Below are positions 16,587-26,410 of a DNA stretch of 52,932 nucleotides, one piece after another. The DNA is taken from the NCBI GenBank assembly GCA_002869585.1, contig PKUO01000033.1, positions 221 through 53,152 on the forward strand. Reading direction: 5' to 3'. The notes beneath the pieces are model-generated. The model was not told the DNA's origin, did not search any database, and saw only the letters and a program-made list of their open reading frames with translations. The translations under genes and the position numbers were made by a program. The stretch is from Sedimenticola sp. (GTDB lineage: Bacteria; Pseudomonadota; Gammaproteobacteria; Chromatiales; Chromatiaceae). Each line of letters starts with the position of its first letter. Within the stretch, counting starts at the first letter, position 1.

Positions 16587-16922
16587 GTACCCGCCCGGCC
16601 ACACACTTGTAAACTGACCTACTCCTCCCACGTCACCCGGTCAGAGTGGCCAGCCAATCATCGAACACACTGACTTTTTATTTAGTCTACTAAATAAATC
16701 CGGCTTAACCGACGAGAATAGACATTCCAAATGTCTGTTAAAATGCCAAGAATAACCGTCAAGAACTATAGCATTAAGCCGCCAATATTCAGGGACAGGT
16801 GATTATTTTTTCTGCCAGCAGAGAGAGACAGTCGCATTCATTAGGGCCTGTTGCTTGCCCTGGCATATCAGTTCGCATTGCAAGTCTTGCCAGGGTCAAC
16901 CGAAACTTTGTGGATATAGAAA
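16587..16922. other. Intergenic region before the GGDEF-EAL gene
   Basis: No coding frame looks real. It holds the perfect AT-rich palindrome at 16677-16698 and an 8-bp inverted repeat CCCTGGCA (16858-16865) / TGCCAGGG (16888-16895) 27 bases before the next start codon. Both could control the c-di-GMP gene. The ribosome site for that gene is weak. Confidence 0.6.
16677..16698. promoter_or_regulatory. Perfect 22-bp palindrome, candidate operator
   Basis: Two 10-base arms (TTTATTTAGT and ACTAAATAAA) around a CT centre. There is no T-run after it, so it is not a standard terminator. The size and symmetry suit a dimeric regulator of the MarR type; the neighbouring MarR gene is the obvious candidate. 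Confidence 0.55.
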
Positions 16923-19169
16923 ATGTTTAACTGGCCAGATCGGAAAAAGCGAGCAAACCGTCGCGGAATAATCGTGGCGCTATTGCTGCTCTGCACCTTC
17001 TGCATGCCAGCCCTCGCAGAGTGGTCACCAACCACCAGAGGTGTAAAGGTCGGTATCTACCAGAACAGTCCCAAGATATTTCTCGATTCCAACGGTAATC
17101 CCGCAGGCTTTTTTAAAGACCTTTTGACCACCATCGCCCAGGCCGAGGGCTGGACGATTCAGTATGAACCATGCACCTGGGGAGAGTGTCTTCAGCGGAT
17201 CGAAAGCGGTGAGCTCGACCTCATGGCCGATGTCGCCTACACCTCCGAGCGCGAAAAGAGATTCGATTTCGGGCAAGAGGTGGTGTTTGCGAGTTGGTCT
17301 GTCATCTATGCAAAAGCAGGCAGCAACATTGAATCCATACTCGATCTGGACAAGAAGCGAGTGGCCGTTCTGCGTGACAGTTTTCAGTCTCAGACCCTCA
17401 GAAAGCTCACGGAGAGTTTTGCACTAGCTACGGAATTCATCGAGGTTCCCAGTTTCGAACAGGGTTACCTACTTGTAGAAAGCGGCAAGGCGGATTGCAT
17501 TGCTGTGAACCGCCTCTTTGGCAAACTGCATGAATCGACCTACAGCGCCAGACCGACCAATATTCTGCTTGCTCCCGCACTGGTTAAATTTGCCGCTCCG
17601 AAACGAGACAATCATCTGTTACTCAACACCATCGATCGGCATTTGATCCGTTTGAAAAACGAGCTCAATTCCGAATATTACCAGGCGTTCAACCATTGGT
17701 TCGAACCATCAAAGACAATACGGCTTCCGAGCTGGCTCAAATGGACCCTGATATCGGTAACGATAATCATACTTGGTCTGATTTTACTTGCCCTGATTTT
17801 CCGTCGAATGATTCGACACAAAACCCACGAGTTGGAGCAGAACAAGAGCTATCTCGAACGTCTATCCTACTTTGACCTGATTACCGAACTGCCCAATCGC
17901 GCGCTGTTTATTGATCGCATTGAACAGGCTGTCCGCAAAACCCGGCAGGGGAATCCTCACCTGGCGGTGCTGTTCATCGACCTTGATGAGTTCAAGCAGA
18001 TCAATGACAGTGTCGGCCATGAGATCGGCGACAAGGTTCTCAAACTTGCAGCGGATCGACTCAGACATTGTGTCCGGAACGAAGATACCGTAGCACGTCT
18101 GGGCGGCGATGAATTCACCGTGCTGATCGAATCTCTGCATCACTCGGAGCTTGCCGCGACCATCGCCGAAAATATTCTCAGCGCCCTGCGCGCGCCCTTT
18201 CTGATTTCAGAACACGCCTTCTATGTCACCGCCAGCGTCGGGATAAGCCTGTTTCCGCAGGACGGCAACAGTGCACAGGCGCTGTTACGCAATGCCGATT
18301 CGGCTATGTACAAGGCGAAGGAGGAAGGCCGGAATACCTTTCGCTTCTACACCGAGGATATGACGAACCGCGCAGTCGAACGGATGTCCCTGGTCGCCGG
18401 ACTCCGTGAAGGAATCGGAAACAACGAATTTTTTCTCAATTATCAGCCGCTTCTGGACCTTGAAAGCCGCAAGATCGTGGGAATTGAAGCCCTTCTAAGG
18501 TGGCAACACGAAAGCAGGGGATTAATTCCGCCGGATAAATTCATTCCGCTGGCGGAAGATAGCGGATTGATCTTCACGATTGGGGAATTTGTCCTGCGGG
18601 AGGCCTGTCAGCAGATGGTGCAGTGGCATCATGACGGCATCGCCCCGGACAGAATCGCTGTTAATCTATCAGGAAAGCAACTTCATCGCGGAGATCTCAT
18701 AGAAACGGTGACACGCGTTCTGGATGAAACAGGCTGCAAAGCGGCCTGGCTCGAACTGGAAATCACTGAAGGCTTCATCATGAGTACACCGGAGACCTCC
18801 ATTCTGGTCATGCAGGAGCTCAGAGATATGGGTATAGGGCTTTCGATAGATGACTTCGGAACGGGCTATTCCTCGTTGACCTATCTGAAGATGCTGCCAA
18901 TCTCAAGGCTCAAAATCGACCGCTCGTTTGTGAACAATATTCATTGCGATCCCAACGACGCCGCTATTGCTAGTGCCGTTATAGCCCTTGGAAAGAGCCT
19001 GGACCTGACCGTGCTGGCAGAGGGCATAGAAACAGATGAGCAGCTCAGCTTCCTGCAACAGGACGGTTGCAACGAAGGACAGGGTTATCTCTTCGGGCGT
19101 CCCATGTCAGCGGGGGAGATGACTGAAAGGCTGAAAAATGACACCGATACCACCCTCCCGAGGGGCTGA
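16923..19169 (+). CDS. Periplasmic-binding-domain sensor with GGDEF and EAL domains
   Basis: A 748-aa inner-membrane c-di-GMP enzyme. Residues 15-32 are a signal or anchor segment, 38-262 a periplasmic family-3 solute-binding domain (VKVGIYQNSPKIFLDSNG), 273-295 a membrane helix, 310-475 GGDEF and 487-740 EAL. The diguanylate cyclase motif GGDEF is intact at 394-398, with a product-inhibition I-site RNED at 385-388 five residues before it. The EAL domain keeps EALLRW (522-527), ELEITEG, DDFGTGYSSL and KIDRSFV, so both activities look possible. The binding domain probably senses an amino acid or similar ligand. It is a single gene. Confidence 0.92.
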   Translation: MFNWPDRKKRANRRGIIVALLLLCTFCMPALAEWSPTTRGVKVGIYQNSPKIFLDSNGNPAGFFKDLLTTIAQAEGWTIQYEPCTWGECLQRIESGELDLMADVAYTSEREKRFDFGQEVVFASWSVIYAKAGSNIESILDLDKKRVAVLRDSFQSQTLRKLTESFALATEFIEVPSFEQGYLLVESGKADCIAVNRLFGKLHESTYSARPTNILLAPALVKFAAPKRDNHLLLNTIDRHLIRLKNELNSEYYQAFNHWFEPSKTIRLPSWLKWTLISVTIIILGLILLALIFRRMIRHKTHELEQNKSYLERLSYFDLITELPNRALFIDRIEQAVRKTRQGNPHLAVLFIDLDEFKQINDSVGHEIGDKVLKLAADRLRHCVRNEDTVARLGGDEFTVLIESLHHSELAATIAENILSALRAPFLISEHAFYVTASVGISLFPQDGNSAQALLRNADSAMYKAKEEGRNTFRFYTEDMTNRAVERMSLVAGLREGIGNNEFFLNYQPLLDLESRKIVGIEALLRWQHESRGLIPPDKFIPLAEDSGLIFTIGEFVLREACQQMVQWHHDGIAPDRIAVNLSGKQLHRGDLIETVTRVLDETGCKAAWLELEITEGFIMSTPETSILVMQELRDMGIGLSIDDFGTGYSSLTYLKMLPISRLKIDRSFVNNIHCDPNDAAIASAVIALGKSLDLTVLAEGIETDEQLSFLQQDGCNEGQGYLFGRPMSAGEMTERLKNDTDTTLPRG

Positions 19170-19240
19170 GGGGGCATTCAGGACAACGGTTACCAATCGA
19201 TGCCGACCACCATCGGCTCAATAAAGAATACCGATAAAAT

Positions 19241-19275
19241 AAAAAAGGGTTACAGAGAAACTCTGCAACCCTTTT
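19241..19275. terminator. Bidirectional terminator between the GGDEF-EAL gene and tRNA-Lys
   Basis: A 15-bp stem (19243-19257 with 19261-19275) with one mismatch and a 3-nt loop, flanked by A-runs before and T-runs after. It can end the plus-strand c-di-GMP gene and the minus-strand tRNA transcript. The rest of 19170-19510 holds only the tRNA and short spacers. Confidence 0.85.
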
Positions 19276-19281
19276 ATTACA

Positions 19282-19357
19282 TGGTGGGCCGCGGGCGATT
19301 CGAACGCCCGACCAATGGATTAAAAATCCACTGCTCTACCGGCTGAGCTAGCGGCCC
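19282..19357 (-). tRNA. tRNA-Lys (anticodon UUU)
   Basis: A full cloverleaf of 76 bases on the minus strand: acceptor GGGCCGC pairing with GCGGCCC, discriminator A, and an encoded CCA. The D-arm is GCTCAGCCGGTAGAGC, the anticodon loop is TTTTTAA with anticodon TTT at 19324-19322, and the T-arm is CGGGC-GTTCGAA-GCCCG like. The anticodon gives lysine. Confidence 0.95.
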
Positions 19358-19510
19358 TAAACGCATACAATGCAATAGAAGCGCGGCATTATACCCTAGC
19401 CTCCCGATCAGTCAATGGATAGAGGGTGACTTCTGCCCATTGATTCTGAAAATATCGCCACTACTGCTTATCAGGGCGATACCACACGCCCAAGACATGT
19501 ACAGAATCCT

Positions 19511-20773
19511 CTAGATCGCATCCAGTTTGCGCAGTTTCTCCGGCAACAGTTTGAAATCCACCAGCCCGGTAATCAGCGCTTTGAAGAAAGATGCCTCATC
19601 TTCATACACCATCTTGTAGTACTGCACTTTCATCGTCAGTCCGCTACCCAGCACGATTGCAGCAAAAGCAAGGAATGATCCAATGGCCAACGTCGAGGCG
19701 CCTGTTATACCCTGCCCGATGGTACAGCCCATCGCCAGAACACCGCCGAAACCCATCAACACCGCACCGATGACATGGGTAGTGAAATCCTTCAGATTGA
19801 CGAACCACTCGATGCGAAAACCACGACTCACCAAGGCCCAGAGTAACGAGCCGGCAATCACACCGAAAAAGGCCATTACCCCAAAGGTGAGCAGTTTCGC
19901 GTTGAAACCGGAGGCGGCATAGCCCAGGGTCTGCCCCATCGGATTGATGAAGGTGAATGACTGGGGGCTGAGGGGACGGCTGTCAGCGGGCTTGCCCACG
20001 GCGGAGTCGGCCAGAAAATCCCACTGCTGTACATAACCGCTGAGTGAGTGCATCTCGCCATCCAGGTCTATGGCTACATTGGAGCTGACATACCAGGCAG
20101 CAAGAACGGCAAGACCAACGACCATGCCTCCGAGGATATTATCGAAACTGCTGCGGAAATCTGCGGATTTAAACACATAGATCAGCAGCATCAAGCCCAA
20201 CAGGCCACCAATTACCAGGCGCGCGATAGCCGCATTATCCCCGGCGATCACCGAGCCCAGATCCTGGGGTGTACTGAAGGTCACCGCCAGTGGGCGAATC
20301 CAGTCGTAGAACAGGACAGACATCAGTGTTTTGTCGGATCCAGGGAAGGGGTTGATCATGAAATAGGCGATGACGGCGATGATCAGCAGCACGACAATCG
20401 ACTTCAGGTTGCCGCCACCGATACGGATCAGGGTCTTGTTACCACAGCCTGAAGCAAGTGTCATACCCACCCCGAACATCAGGCCGCCAAGAATATTCTC
20501 AGCCCAGATCAACTGATTGGCCCGGTAGGGAGGGAAGGACGCGACCGGATCGACCTGTCCGGTGAACTCCAGGATGGTCACGCCGATCATGGCCACCGCA
20601 ATCGCCAGAAACCAGGCCCGCATCCGCCCCATGTCACCCATGTTTACCGCGTCGGATACCGCACCCATGGTGCAGAAATTGGTTTTATTGACTACTGCGC
20701 CCATGATCAGGGCGATAGCGAATGTTGCCCAGAGAAGCGCTGATTGCGCCTGAAAAAATGTCTCGAAAGCCAT
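19511..20773 (-). CDS. YeeE/YedE-family sulfur-compound transporter
   Basis: A 420-aa inner-membrane protein of the YeeE/YedE (TsuA) family, which imports thiosulfate or related sulfur compounds. The three conserved cysteine motifs are present: TNFCTMGAVSD (Cys34), GMTLASGCGNKTL (Cys110) and LAMGCTIGQGITG (Cys350). Many membrane helices follow. It lacks an adjacent TusA/YeeD partner, and instead lies 119 bases after queC on the same strand. A clear ribosome site (GGGGAGGT) precedes the ATG. In a sulfur oxidiser it could feed thiosulfate or elemental-sulfur-derived species into the cytoplasm; that part is inference. Confidence 0.9.
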   Translation of the reverse strand: MAFETFFQAQSALLWATFAIALIMGAVVNKTNFCTMGAVSDAVNMGDMGRMRAWFLAIAVAMIGVTILEFTGQVDPVASFPPYRANQLIWAENILGGLMFGVGMTLASGCGNKTLIRIGGGNLKSIVVLLIIAVIAYFMINPFPGSDKTLMSVLFYDWIRPLAVTFSTPQDLGSVIAGDNAAIARLVIGGLLGLMLLIYVFKSADFRSSFDNILGGMVVGLAVLAAWYVSSNVAIDLDGEMHSLSGYVQQWDFLADSAVGKPADSRPLSPQSFTFINPMGQTLGYAASGFNAKLLTFGVMAFFGVIAGSLLWALVSRGFRIEWFVNLKDFTTHVIGAVLMGFGGVLAMGCTIGQGITGASTLAIGSFLAFAAIVLGSGLTMKVQYYKMVYEDEASFFKALITGLVDFKLLPEKLRKLDAI

Positions 20774-20892
20774 TGAATACCTCCCCTAACGCGGCATGGC
20801 GTAACATCGTAGTGATGCCTTTTTATTGTTTCCGGCCTAAACAAACCAAAGGGGCAAGGTTAGCTTATTAGCAAAGGATGATCTACTGGGGT

Positions 20893-21579
20893 TTATAGTA
20901 ATGTTGGTTGCTGTTGGTAAGATGTAGGGTCTGGCACCCCGGCATCCCTGAATCCCTGGGCCCGTAGCCGGCAGGAATCACACACGCCACAGGCCCGACC
21001 CTGAGCATCCGCCTGATAGCAGGAGATAGTCAGCGCGTAATCGACTCCCAACCTGCCTCCCTCCTGAATGATCCTGGCCTTGGTCCAGTCGATCAGCGGC
21101 GCATGAATATGGAACTCATCACCCTCGACTCCTGCCTTGGTGGCCAGATTTGCCAGCTTTTCAAAGGCCTGGATAAACGCCGGCCGGCAGTCGGGATAAC
21201 CGGAATAGTCCACGGCATTGACTCCGAGGAAGATATCCCGTGCGCCCAGCACCTCTGCCCAGGCCAGCGCCAGCGACAGAAAAACGGTATTGCGGGCGGG
21301 CACATAGGTGACCGGAATCCCCTCAGCACTCTCCACAGGCACCTCGATTTCAGTATCGGTGAGTGCCGATCCACCAAACATATCGAGGGCAATCGGCATG
21401 ATGCTGTGTTGTTTGACCCGCTGTGCGCGGGCAACCCGTCGCGCTGCGTCGAGTTCCGAGGAGTGACGCTGGCCATAGTCCATGCTCAGGGCGTAACACT
21501 CGAACCCCTGATCAACAGCAATTGCCAGAGCAGTTGCCGAGTCGAGCCCGCCGGATAGCAATACCACGGCCTTTTTCAT
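20893..21579 (-). CDS. queC: 7-cyano-7-deazaguanine synthase QueC
   Basis: A 228-aa cytosolic enzyme that makes preQ0 from 7-carboxy-7-deazaguanine, ammonia and ATP for queuosine tRNA modification. The ATP PP-loop is [15 protein letters not shown] at the N-terminus, and the zinc-binding C-terminus is [18 protein letters not shown]. The start at 21579 ([11 protein letters not shown]) was chosen over the upstream GTG-side extension because family members begin there. It lies 13 bases after queE. Confidence 0.95.
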   Translation of the reverse strand: MKKAVVLLSGGLDSATALAIAVDQGFECYALSMDYGQRHSSELDAARRVARAQRVKQHSIMPIALDMFGGSALTDTEIEVPVESAEGIPVTYVPARNTVFLSLALAWAEVLGARDIFLGVNAVDYSGYPDCRPAFIQAFEKLANLATKAGVEGDEFHIHAPLIDWTKARIIQEGGRLGVDYALTISCYQADAQGRACGVCDSCRLRAQGFRDAGVPDPTSYQQQPTLL

Positions 21580-21592
21580 AGTGACACTCCCC

Positions 21593-22234
21593 CTATTTTC
21601 CAGACACATTGCCCCACAGGGCCTTGTGCAACTGGATCTGGAAACGCACCTGGAGCCGGTCGCGGATCACCCAGTCAGCCAACTCTGTTGCATCCTGTAG
21701 TCCTTGCGCGGGTGAAATCAGCAGCTCACAGCGGCGATCCAGATGCAGGGTATCGATCTGCTCCCTGGCCCAGAGATAGTCCGCCTGATCGCAGATGACA
21801 AACTTCACCTGATCTTTCGGCGTGAGGCAATCGATATTGGAGAGTAGGTTTTTCTCCATCTCCCCCGATGCCGGTGTTTTCAGGTCCATTACCTTCACCA
21901 CTCGCGCATCCACCTGACAGACATCCAGTGCACCACTGGTTTCGAGGGAGACCTGATAGCCGGCATCGCACAACGCCTGCAGCAGCCCAAGGCATTCCCG
22001 CTGAGCCAGGGGTTCACCGCCCGTAACCGTGACATAGCGGGCTCCGAAAGAGGCCACTGTAGCGAGTATCTGCTCAAGGGTCTGCCACTCGCCGCCCTTG
22101 AAGGCATAGGTGGTATCGCAGTAGCCGCAACGCAACGGACAACCGGTCAGACGAATGAATACCGTGGGCATGCCCACCGTGTTCGATTCACCCTGAAGGG
22201 AATAGAAAATTTCGCTGATACGGAGTCTGCTCAT
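21593..22234 (-). CDS. queE: 7-carboxy-7-deazaguanine synthase QueE
   Basis: A 213-aa radical-SAM enzyme that contracts the ring of CPH4 to 7-carboxy-7-deazaguanine in the queuosine pathway. It has [14 protein letters not shown] and the cluster motif [14 protein letters not shown] (Cys-X3-Cys-X2-Cys), then TVTGGEPL. I start it at ATG 22234 ([10 protein letters not shown]), matching the family; a GTG eight codons earlier (22258) is possible and neither has a strong ribosome site. It forms an operon with queC and follows the Tol-Pal genes. Confidence 0.93.
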   Translation of the reverse strand: MSRLRISEIFYSLQGESNTVGMPTVFIRLTGCPLRCGYCDTTYAFKGGEWQTLEQILATVASFGARYVTVTGGEPLAQRECLGLLQALCDAGYQVSLETSGALDVCQVDARVVKVMDLKTPASGEMEKNLLSNIDCLTPKDQVKFVICDQADYLWAREQIDTLHLDRRCELLISPAQGLQDATELADWVIRDRLQVRFQIQLHKALWGNVSGK

Positions 22235-22321
22235 TTCGACTTGCGCTGCCAAGGCCACAATTATCTGCTCATCACGCTGCTTACGGGTTTATGTTCCTCG
22301 AACGCCCCTCTCAGCGGATGA

Positions 22322-23125
22322 CTAGTGACCCTCGCTTCGCATCCGATCCAGGCGCTGTTGCGCCAACCGCGCAGCAGATGAACCCGGGTTCTCCTGGGTC
22401 ACCTTCTCCAGACTGGAGCGCGCTTCGGCCCATTTTTTCTGCTCATACAGAATAAACCCGGTTTTCAATCGTGCATCGGGTACCTTGGCGCTCTGGGGGT
22501 ACTGATTGAGGACCTTGGCAAATTCAGCCAGCGCGGTATCAAAATCGCGGGTCACGTAGCTCGCCTCGGCCAGCCAGTACTGGGCGTTGTCGGCGAACCG
22601 TCCACCTGGATAACTGACCAGAAACTGTTGCAACGCAACCTTGGCATCCGCATAGCGTCGCTGCATCAAAATATCAAAGGCCTTCTGATAGGCGGCCTCT
22701 TCCAGCGCCGGATCGGCACTGGATGCCACATCTACTTGCGGGGTATTGGAAACCCCAGAGGCCGCAACCGGAGGTGTCTCCGCCGCGGATGGGTTCATTT
22801 GAGAGACGGCTGGGGAGGGAGGCATGGAGGTCGCCTGTCCAGTCTTCATCTGACTCAGGCGCTGATCGATATCAAGGTAGAGGGCACGCTGACGCTGTTT
22901 CATCTCTTCAACGTTGTGATTCTGAACCTCGACATCTCCCCGCAACTGCTGAACTTCGCGTTGCAGGGCATCCAGCCTGAAGGCCATATCGGACAGCGCC
23001 TGTACCTTGCGCTCCAGCAGCATGACTCGTTGCTCCAACGGCATCGTTTGTGATGCCGGCGGGTTAGCCGCGATTGCCGGACCTACCAGCAACAGCGAAA
23101 CCATCACCCCAACCGTCTGTTTCAT
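22322..23125 (-). CDS. cpoB: Cell division coordinator CpoB (YbgF)
   Basis: A 267-aa periplasmic protein that links Tol-Pal to peptidoglycan synthesis at division. Residues 1-20 are a signal peptide ending AIA; about 28-90 is the trimerising coiled coil (VMLLERKVQALSDMAFRLDA); a Pro/Ser/Ala linker follows; and three TPR repeats fill 140-265 (AYQKAFDILMQRRYADAKVA). It is the last gene of the tolQRAB-pal-cpoB operon, 18 bases after pal, as in E. coli. Confidence 0.94.
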   Translation of the reverse strand: MKQTVGVMVSLLLVGPAIAANPPASQTMPLEQRVMLLERKVQALSDMAFRLDALQREVQQLRGDVEVQNHNVEEMKQRQRALYLDIDQRLSQMKTGQATSMPPSPAVSQMNPSAAETPPVAASGVSNTPQVDVASSADPALEEAAYQKAFDILMQRRYADAKVALQQFLVSYPGGRFADNAQYWLAEASYVTRDFDTALAEFAKVLNQYPQSAKVPDARLKTGFILYEQKKWAEARSSLEKVTQENPGSSAARLAQQRLDRMRSEGH

Positions 23126-23143
23126 CTCAACTGATCCTTGGCC

Positions 23144-23680
23144 TTAGTAGGCAAATACCGCACGGCGGTTCTGAGCCCAGGACATTTCACTGGAACCCAT
23201 GGCATCCGGACGCTCTTCACCATAACTGACGGTAATGATCTGGCTTTCCGCCGCACCCTGGTTCATCAGCAAACGCTTGACCGCATTGGCGCGACGCTCA
23301 CCCAGTCCGATGTTGTACTCGCGGGATCCGCGCTCATCACAGTGCCCTTCAACGGTCACACTGGCGGATGGATTGGCTGCGAGATAATCACCATGCGCAG
23401 CGACCACATCACGGAAATCGGCACGTACATCGCTGATGTCGTAATCGAAGTAGATCACCTTGGTGAAAAGCATGCTGTCCGGGTTATCCAGCGCGTTGCC
23501 AGTCCACGCACCACCTGCGCTTGCACCCGAGGTCTGAGCGCCATCCTGTCCCGCTTCACTTACCTCGGCGCCCATGCCGGCACCGTCTGTCTCGTCTGAC
23601 TTGCCGCCCATTGACGAACATCCCGCAAATACCAGCGAGAGTGCCAAAACGGGAATCAGTTTGAGGATACTCAGTTTCAT
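23144..23680 (-). CDS. pal: Peptidoglycan-associated lipoprotein Pal
   Basis: A 178-aa outer-membrane lipoprotein. The lipobox is LVFAGC (Cys20 lipidated). A Gly/Ala/Asp-rich linker leads to the OmpA-like peptidoglycan-binding domain (about 70-178) with TVEGHCDERGSREYNIGLGE and RRANAVKRLL. It anchors the outer membrane to the wall and binds TolB. It starts three bases after tolB. Confidence 0.96.
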   Translation of the reverse strand: MKLSILKLIPVLALSLVFAGCSSMGGKSDETDGAGMGAEVSEAGQDGAQTSGASAGGAWTGNALDNPDSMLFTKVIYFDYDISDVRADFRDVVAAHGDYLAANPSASVTVEGHCDERGSREYNIGLGERRANAVKRLLMNQGAAESQIITVSYGEERPDAMGSSEMSWAQNRRAVFAY

Positions 23681-23683
23681 TTG

Positions 23684-24997
23684 TTAATTGCTCCTGTCAG
23701 TTCTTGTATAGGGGGACCACACCGGCTCGCGGACATCACCTTCCTGGAGAGCCAGCCGTTGACGAACACGACCATCCACTGAAACGGCGGCAAGTTCGCC
23801 TTTGCTGCCAATCTTGGTGGCATAAATTACCATGCTGCCGTTCGGCGCGAAACTGGGAGATTCGTCGAGACGGCCTTCACTCAATATTTGCAAGGCATTG
23901 CTTTGCAGATCAAGCACACCAATTCGGAAATCACTCCCCTGGCGGGTAACCAGCGTCAGGCTCTTGCCATCGGGTGAATAAGAGGCGCGCGCGTTGTAAC
24001 TGCCTTCGAAGGTAACTCGCTTCTCCTCGCCACCAAATGCCGGTACGCGATAGATCTGTGGCTTGCCGCCACGATCCGAGGTGAACACGATCTGGCTGCC
24101 ATCCGGCGACCAGGCCGGTTCGGTATCGATCGCGTAGTGCGAGGTCAGGCGTTGCAGGGTTTTCTTATTGAGATTGTAGACATAGATATCCGGGCTACCA
24201 TCCTTCGACAGTGTCAGCGCCAACTTGCGACCATCCGGCGACCAGGCCGGCGCGCCGTTGATACCCTTGAAGGAGGCCACTTTCTCACGCTTGCCGGTGA
24301 ACACCTCCTGGACATAGATCGAGGGCTTGCGATTTTCGAAGGAGACATAGGCCAGTTTGCGGCCATCCGGCGACCAGGCCGGCGACATCAGCGGTTCGTC
24401 CGAGGTAACGATGGTCTGGGCATTGAACCCATCGGCATCAGCCACTTTCAGTGACACCTGCTGGCCTGCCTTGCCTCCTCCAGTGGAGATCACATAGGCG
24501 ATACGTGTCGCGAAGGCGCCACGCTGCCCGGTCAGCTTTTCATAGATGATATCGGCAATGTAGTGCGCGGTGGCACGCAGATCCCGTTCCGTGGTGGGAA
24601 TGTTATAGCCAACAAGCTGCTCGCCCTTATAGACGTCAAACAGCTGAAAGCGAATCAGGTAGCCCCCGGCACCGTTGGGCTTGACCTGCCCGACGGCCAG
24701 GTTTTCCATACCCAGCACCCTCCAATCCCGGAACTCCACCTCGGAGCCGATCTGTGGCCGCGCCAGCATATCCTTCACCGGCATGGTGTTGAAGCGGCCA
24801 CTGCGCTTCAGGTCATCGCGGATCACCTGGGCGATATCCTGGCTGGGGCCAGCCCCCGGCCCCTGCCAGCCAAAGGGTACGATGGCAATCGGCAAGGCAC
24901 CCTCGGCGCCTTCGGTAATCTCGATGGTCAGGCTTGCCGCGGACTGGGCATGCCACATCAGTAAAATCAGTAATATCCAGAGTTTTCTCATTGTCAT
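23684..24997 (-). CDS. tolB: Tol-Pal system periplasmic protein TolB
   Basis: A 437-aa periplasmic protein. A signal peptide ([20 protein letters not shown]) precedes the N-terminal domain with [10 protein letters not shown], then a six-bladed beta-propeller with repeated [14 protein letters not shown]-type motifs (blades near residues 205, 250, 292, 336). It binds Pal and is bridged to TolA. It begins two bases after the tolA stop. Confidence 0.96.
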   Translation of the reverse strand: MTMRKLWILLILLMWHAQSAASLTIEITEGAEGALPIAIVPFGWQGPGAGPSQDIAQVIRDDLKRSGRFNTMPVKDMLARPQIGSEVEFRDWRVLGMENLAVGQVKPNGAGGYLIRFQLFDVYKGEQLVGYNIPTTERDLRATAHYIADIIYEKLTGQRGAFATRIAYVISTGGGKAGQQVSLKVADADGFNAQTIVTSDEPLMSPAWSPDGRKLAYVSFENRKPSIYVQEVFTGKREKVASFKGINGAPAWSPDGRKLALTLSKDGSPDIYVYNLNKKTLQRLTSHYAIDTEPAWSPDGSQIVFTSDRGGKPQIYRVPAFGGEEKRVTFEGSYNARASYSPDGKSLTLVTRQGSDFRIGVLDLQSNALQILSEGRLDESPSFAPNGSMVIYATKIGSKGELAAVSVDGRVRQRLALQEGDVREPVWSPYTRTDRSN

Positions 24998-24999
24998 CT

Positions 25000-25929
25000 C
25001 TAGCTCGGATTGAATTCAAAGGTTATATCCCGGAACTTCTCGAACAGACTGTCAGAGGGCACCGGCAGCGGATCAGCCTTGTACACAGCCGCACTCGCGG
25101 AGCGATCGAAGGCATCATTACCGCTACTTTTAACCACGCTCACCGCCAATACTGCTCCACCCGGTGCGAGACGCACGCGCAGGGTGCATTTCAGCCCCTC
25201 ACCAATGCCCGCCGGGCGTACCCAGGTGCGATTCACCTTCTGGCGGATCTGCAGCGAGAAACGATCCATCTCGCGTGCATTGCGTTCGGCTTCCTGCGCG
25301 GCCAGAAGTTCCGCTTCACGCGCCTTGCGGGCCTCTTCCTCGGCCAGTTTCTTGGCTTCCGCCGCCTTGCGTTTCTGCTCGTCTATCCTGCGTTTGGCCT
25401 CTTCCGCCTTGCGCTTCTTCTCCGCGGCAATGCGCTCGGCCTCCTGCTCCTTGCGTTTCTGCTCTTCCGCCTTGCGTTTTGCCTCGGCCTGTTCGGCCTT
25501 CTTCTGTTCAGCCTGACGTTTTTTCTCCAGCTCCGCCAGCTTCTTTTTCTCTTGTTCTGTCTTACGCTTGATCTCCGCCTGGCGCTTGGCTTCGGCCTGC
25601 TCCTCAGCCTGGCGTTTCTGTTCCAGTTCGGCCAGACGCTGTTTCTCATCCTGCTGCTGTTTTTTCAGCGCTTCGAGACGCTGCTCTTCCTCACGCTTCT
25701 GCGCAGCCTGCTGTTGTTTCTTCTCGTCGTCGGCCTGTTTCAGCCGCTGCGCCTCCTCGACCACCTTACTCTGGTCAATGACCCGCGCCTGTACCACTTC
25801 CACGTTGCTCTTCGGCTGCTGGGGCTTCTCCAGCCAGTCGACCCCCACCACCATGAACAGGATGATAACCAGGTGCATCAGCACGGCAATCAGCGCCGCC
25901 ATCGGGTTGCGTTTTAGAATCTGCAACAT
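25000..25929 (-). CDS. tolA: Tol-Pal system protein TolA
   Basis: A 309-aa inner-membrane protein that spans the periplasm. Residues about 11-32 are the membrane anchor ([20 protein letters not shown]); 55-215 is a long Lys/Glu/Ala/Arg/Gln-rich helix with repeated AEEQKRK-type segments; the C-terminal TolA domain (about 215-309) holds [15 protein letters not shown]. It transmits proton-motive force from TolQR to TolB-Pal. Length of the helical part varies between species. Confidence 0.95.
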   Translation of the reverse strand: MLQILKRNPMAALIAVLMHLVIILFMVVGVDWLEKPQQPKSNVEVVQARVIDQSKVVEEAQRLKQADDEKKQQQAAQKREEEQRLEALKKQQQDEKQRLAELEQKRQAEEQAEAKRQAEIKRKTEQEKKKLAELEKKRQAEQKKAEQAEAKRKAEEQKRKEQEAERIAAEKKRKAEEAKRRIDEQKRKAAEAKKLAEEEARKAREAELLAAQEAERNAREMDRFSLQIRQKVNRTWVRPAGIGEGLKCTLRVRLAPGGAVLAVSVVKSSGNDAFDRSASAAVYKADPLPVPSDSLFEKFRDITFEFNPS

Positions 25930-25936
25930 CGCCGCG

Positions 25937-26362
25937 CTACCTTTCCGGTGTCTCTGTTATCAGACCCACATTGGGCGCACCTGCCTGTTTGATCAGCACC
26001 ATGGCATTGATTACCTTTTGGTAGGCGACATTGCGATCACCCTTGACCATAATTGGTGTCTTGGGTTTGTACTGCAGCACCGCCGCGACCCGGGTTACCA
26101 GGACGTCAGGATCTACCGGTTCATTTTTCCCCTCGCCGATGTCGATGAAGAGTTCACCCAGAGCATTCACCGAGACAATCACAGGATCATCCGCCTCCGC
26201 AGGCAGGGGCTCGGCATCCGCCTCGGGCAGATCCACCTTCACACCCTGGGTCAGCAGCGGTGCGGTGATCATGAAAATCACCAGCAGCACCAACATCACA
26301 TCGATGTAGGGCACAACGTTGATTTCCGACATTGGCCGCCGGCTCTTTTTCTGGCGACTCAC
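25937..26362 (-). CDS. tolR: Tol-Pal system protein TolR
   Basis: A 141-aa ExbD-family protein with one membrane helix near residues 18-40 (PYIDVMLVLLVIFMITAPLL), carrying the essential Asp of the proton pathway (Asp in YIDVML), and a periplasmic domain. It works with TolQ to energise TolA. Start codon is GTG at 26362. It ends seven bases before tolA begins. Confidence 0.96.
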   Translation of the reverse strand: MSRQKKSRRPMSEINVVPYIDVMLVLLVIFMITAPLLTQGVKVDLPEADAEPLPAEADDPVIVSVNALGELFIDIGEGKNEPVDPDVLVTRVAAVLQYKPKTPIMVKGDRNVAYQKVINAMVLIKQAGAPNVGLITETPER

Positions 26363-26410
26363 TGTGCGTCCATCCCCTGCTGGCGAGCAGAATAGATCAC
26401 GAAAAGGAAC

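Noticed and set aside
25010-25917. Long Ser/Phe/Leu-rich open frames on the plus strand opposite tolA
   Set aside because: They are the antisense reading of TolA's Lys/Glu/Ala repeats; low complexity, no ribosome site, no family resemblance.
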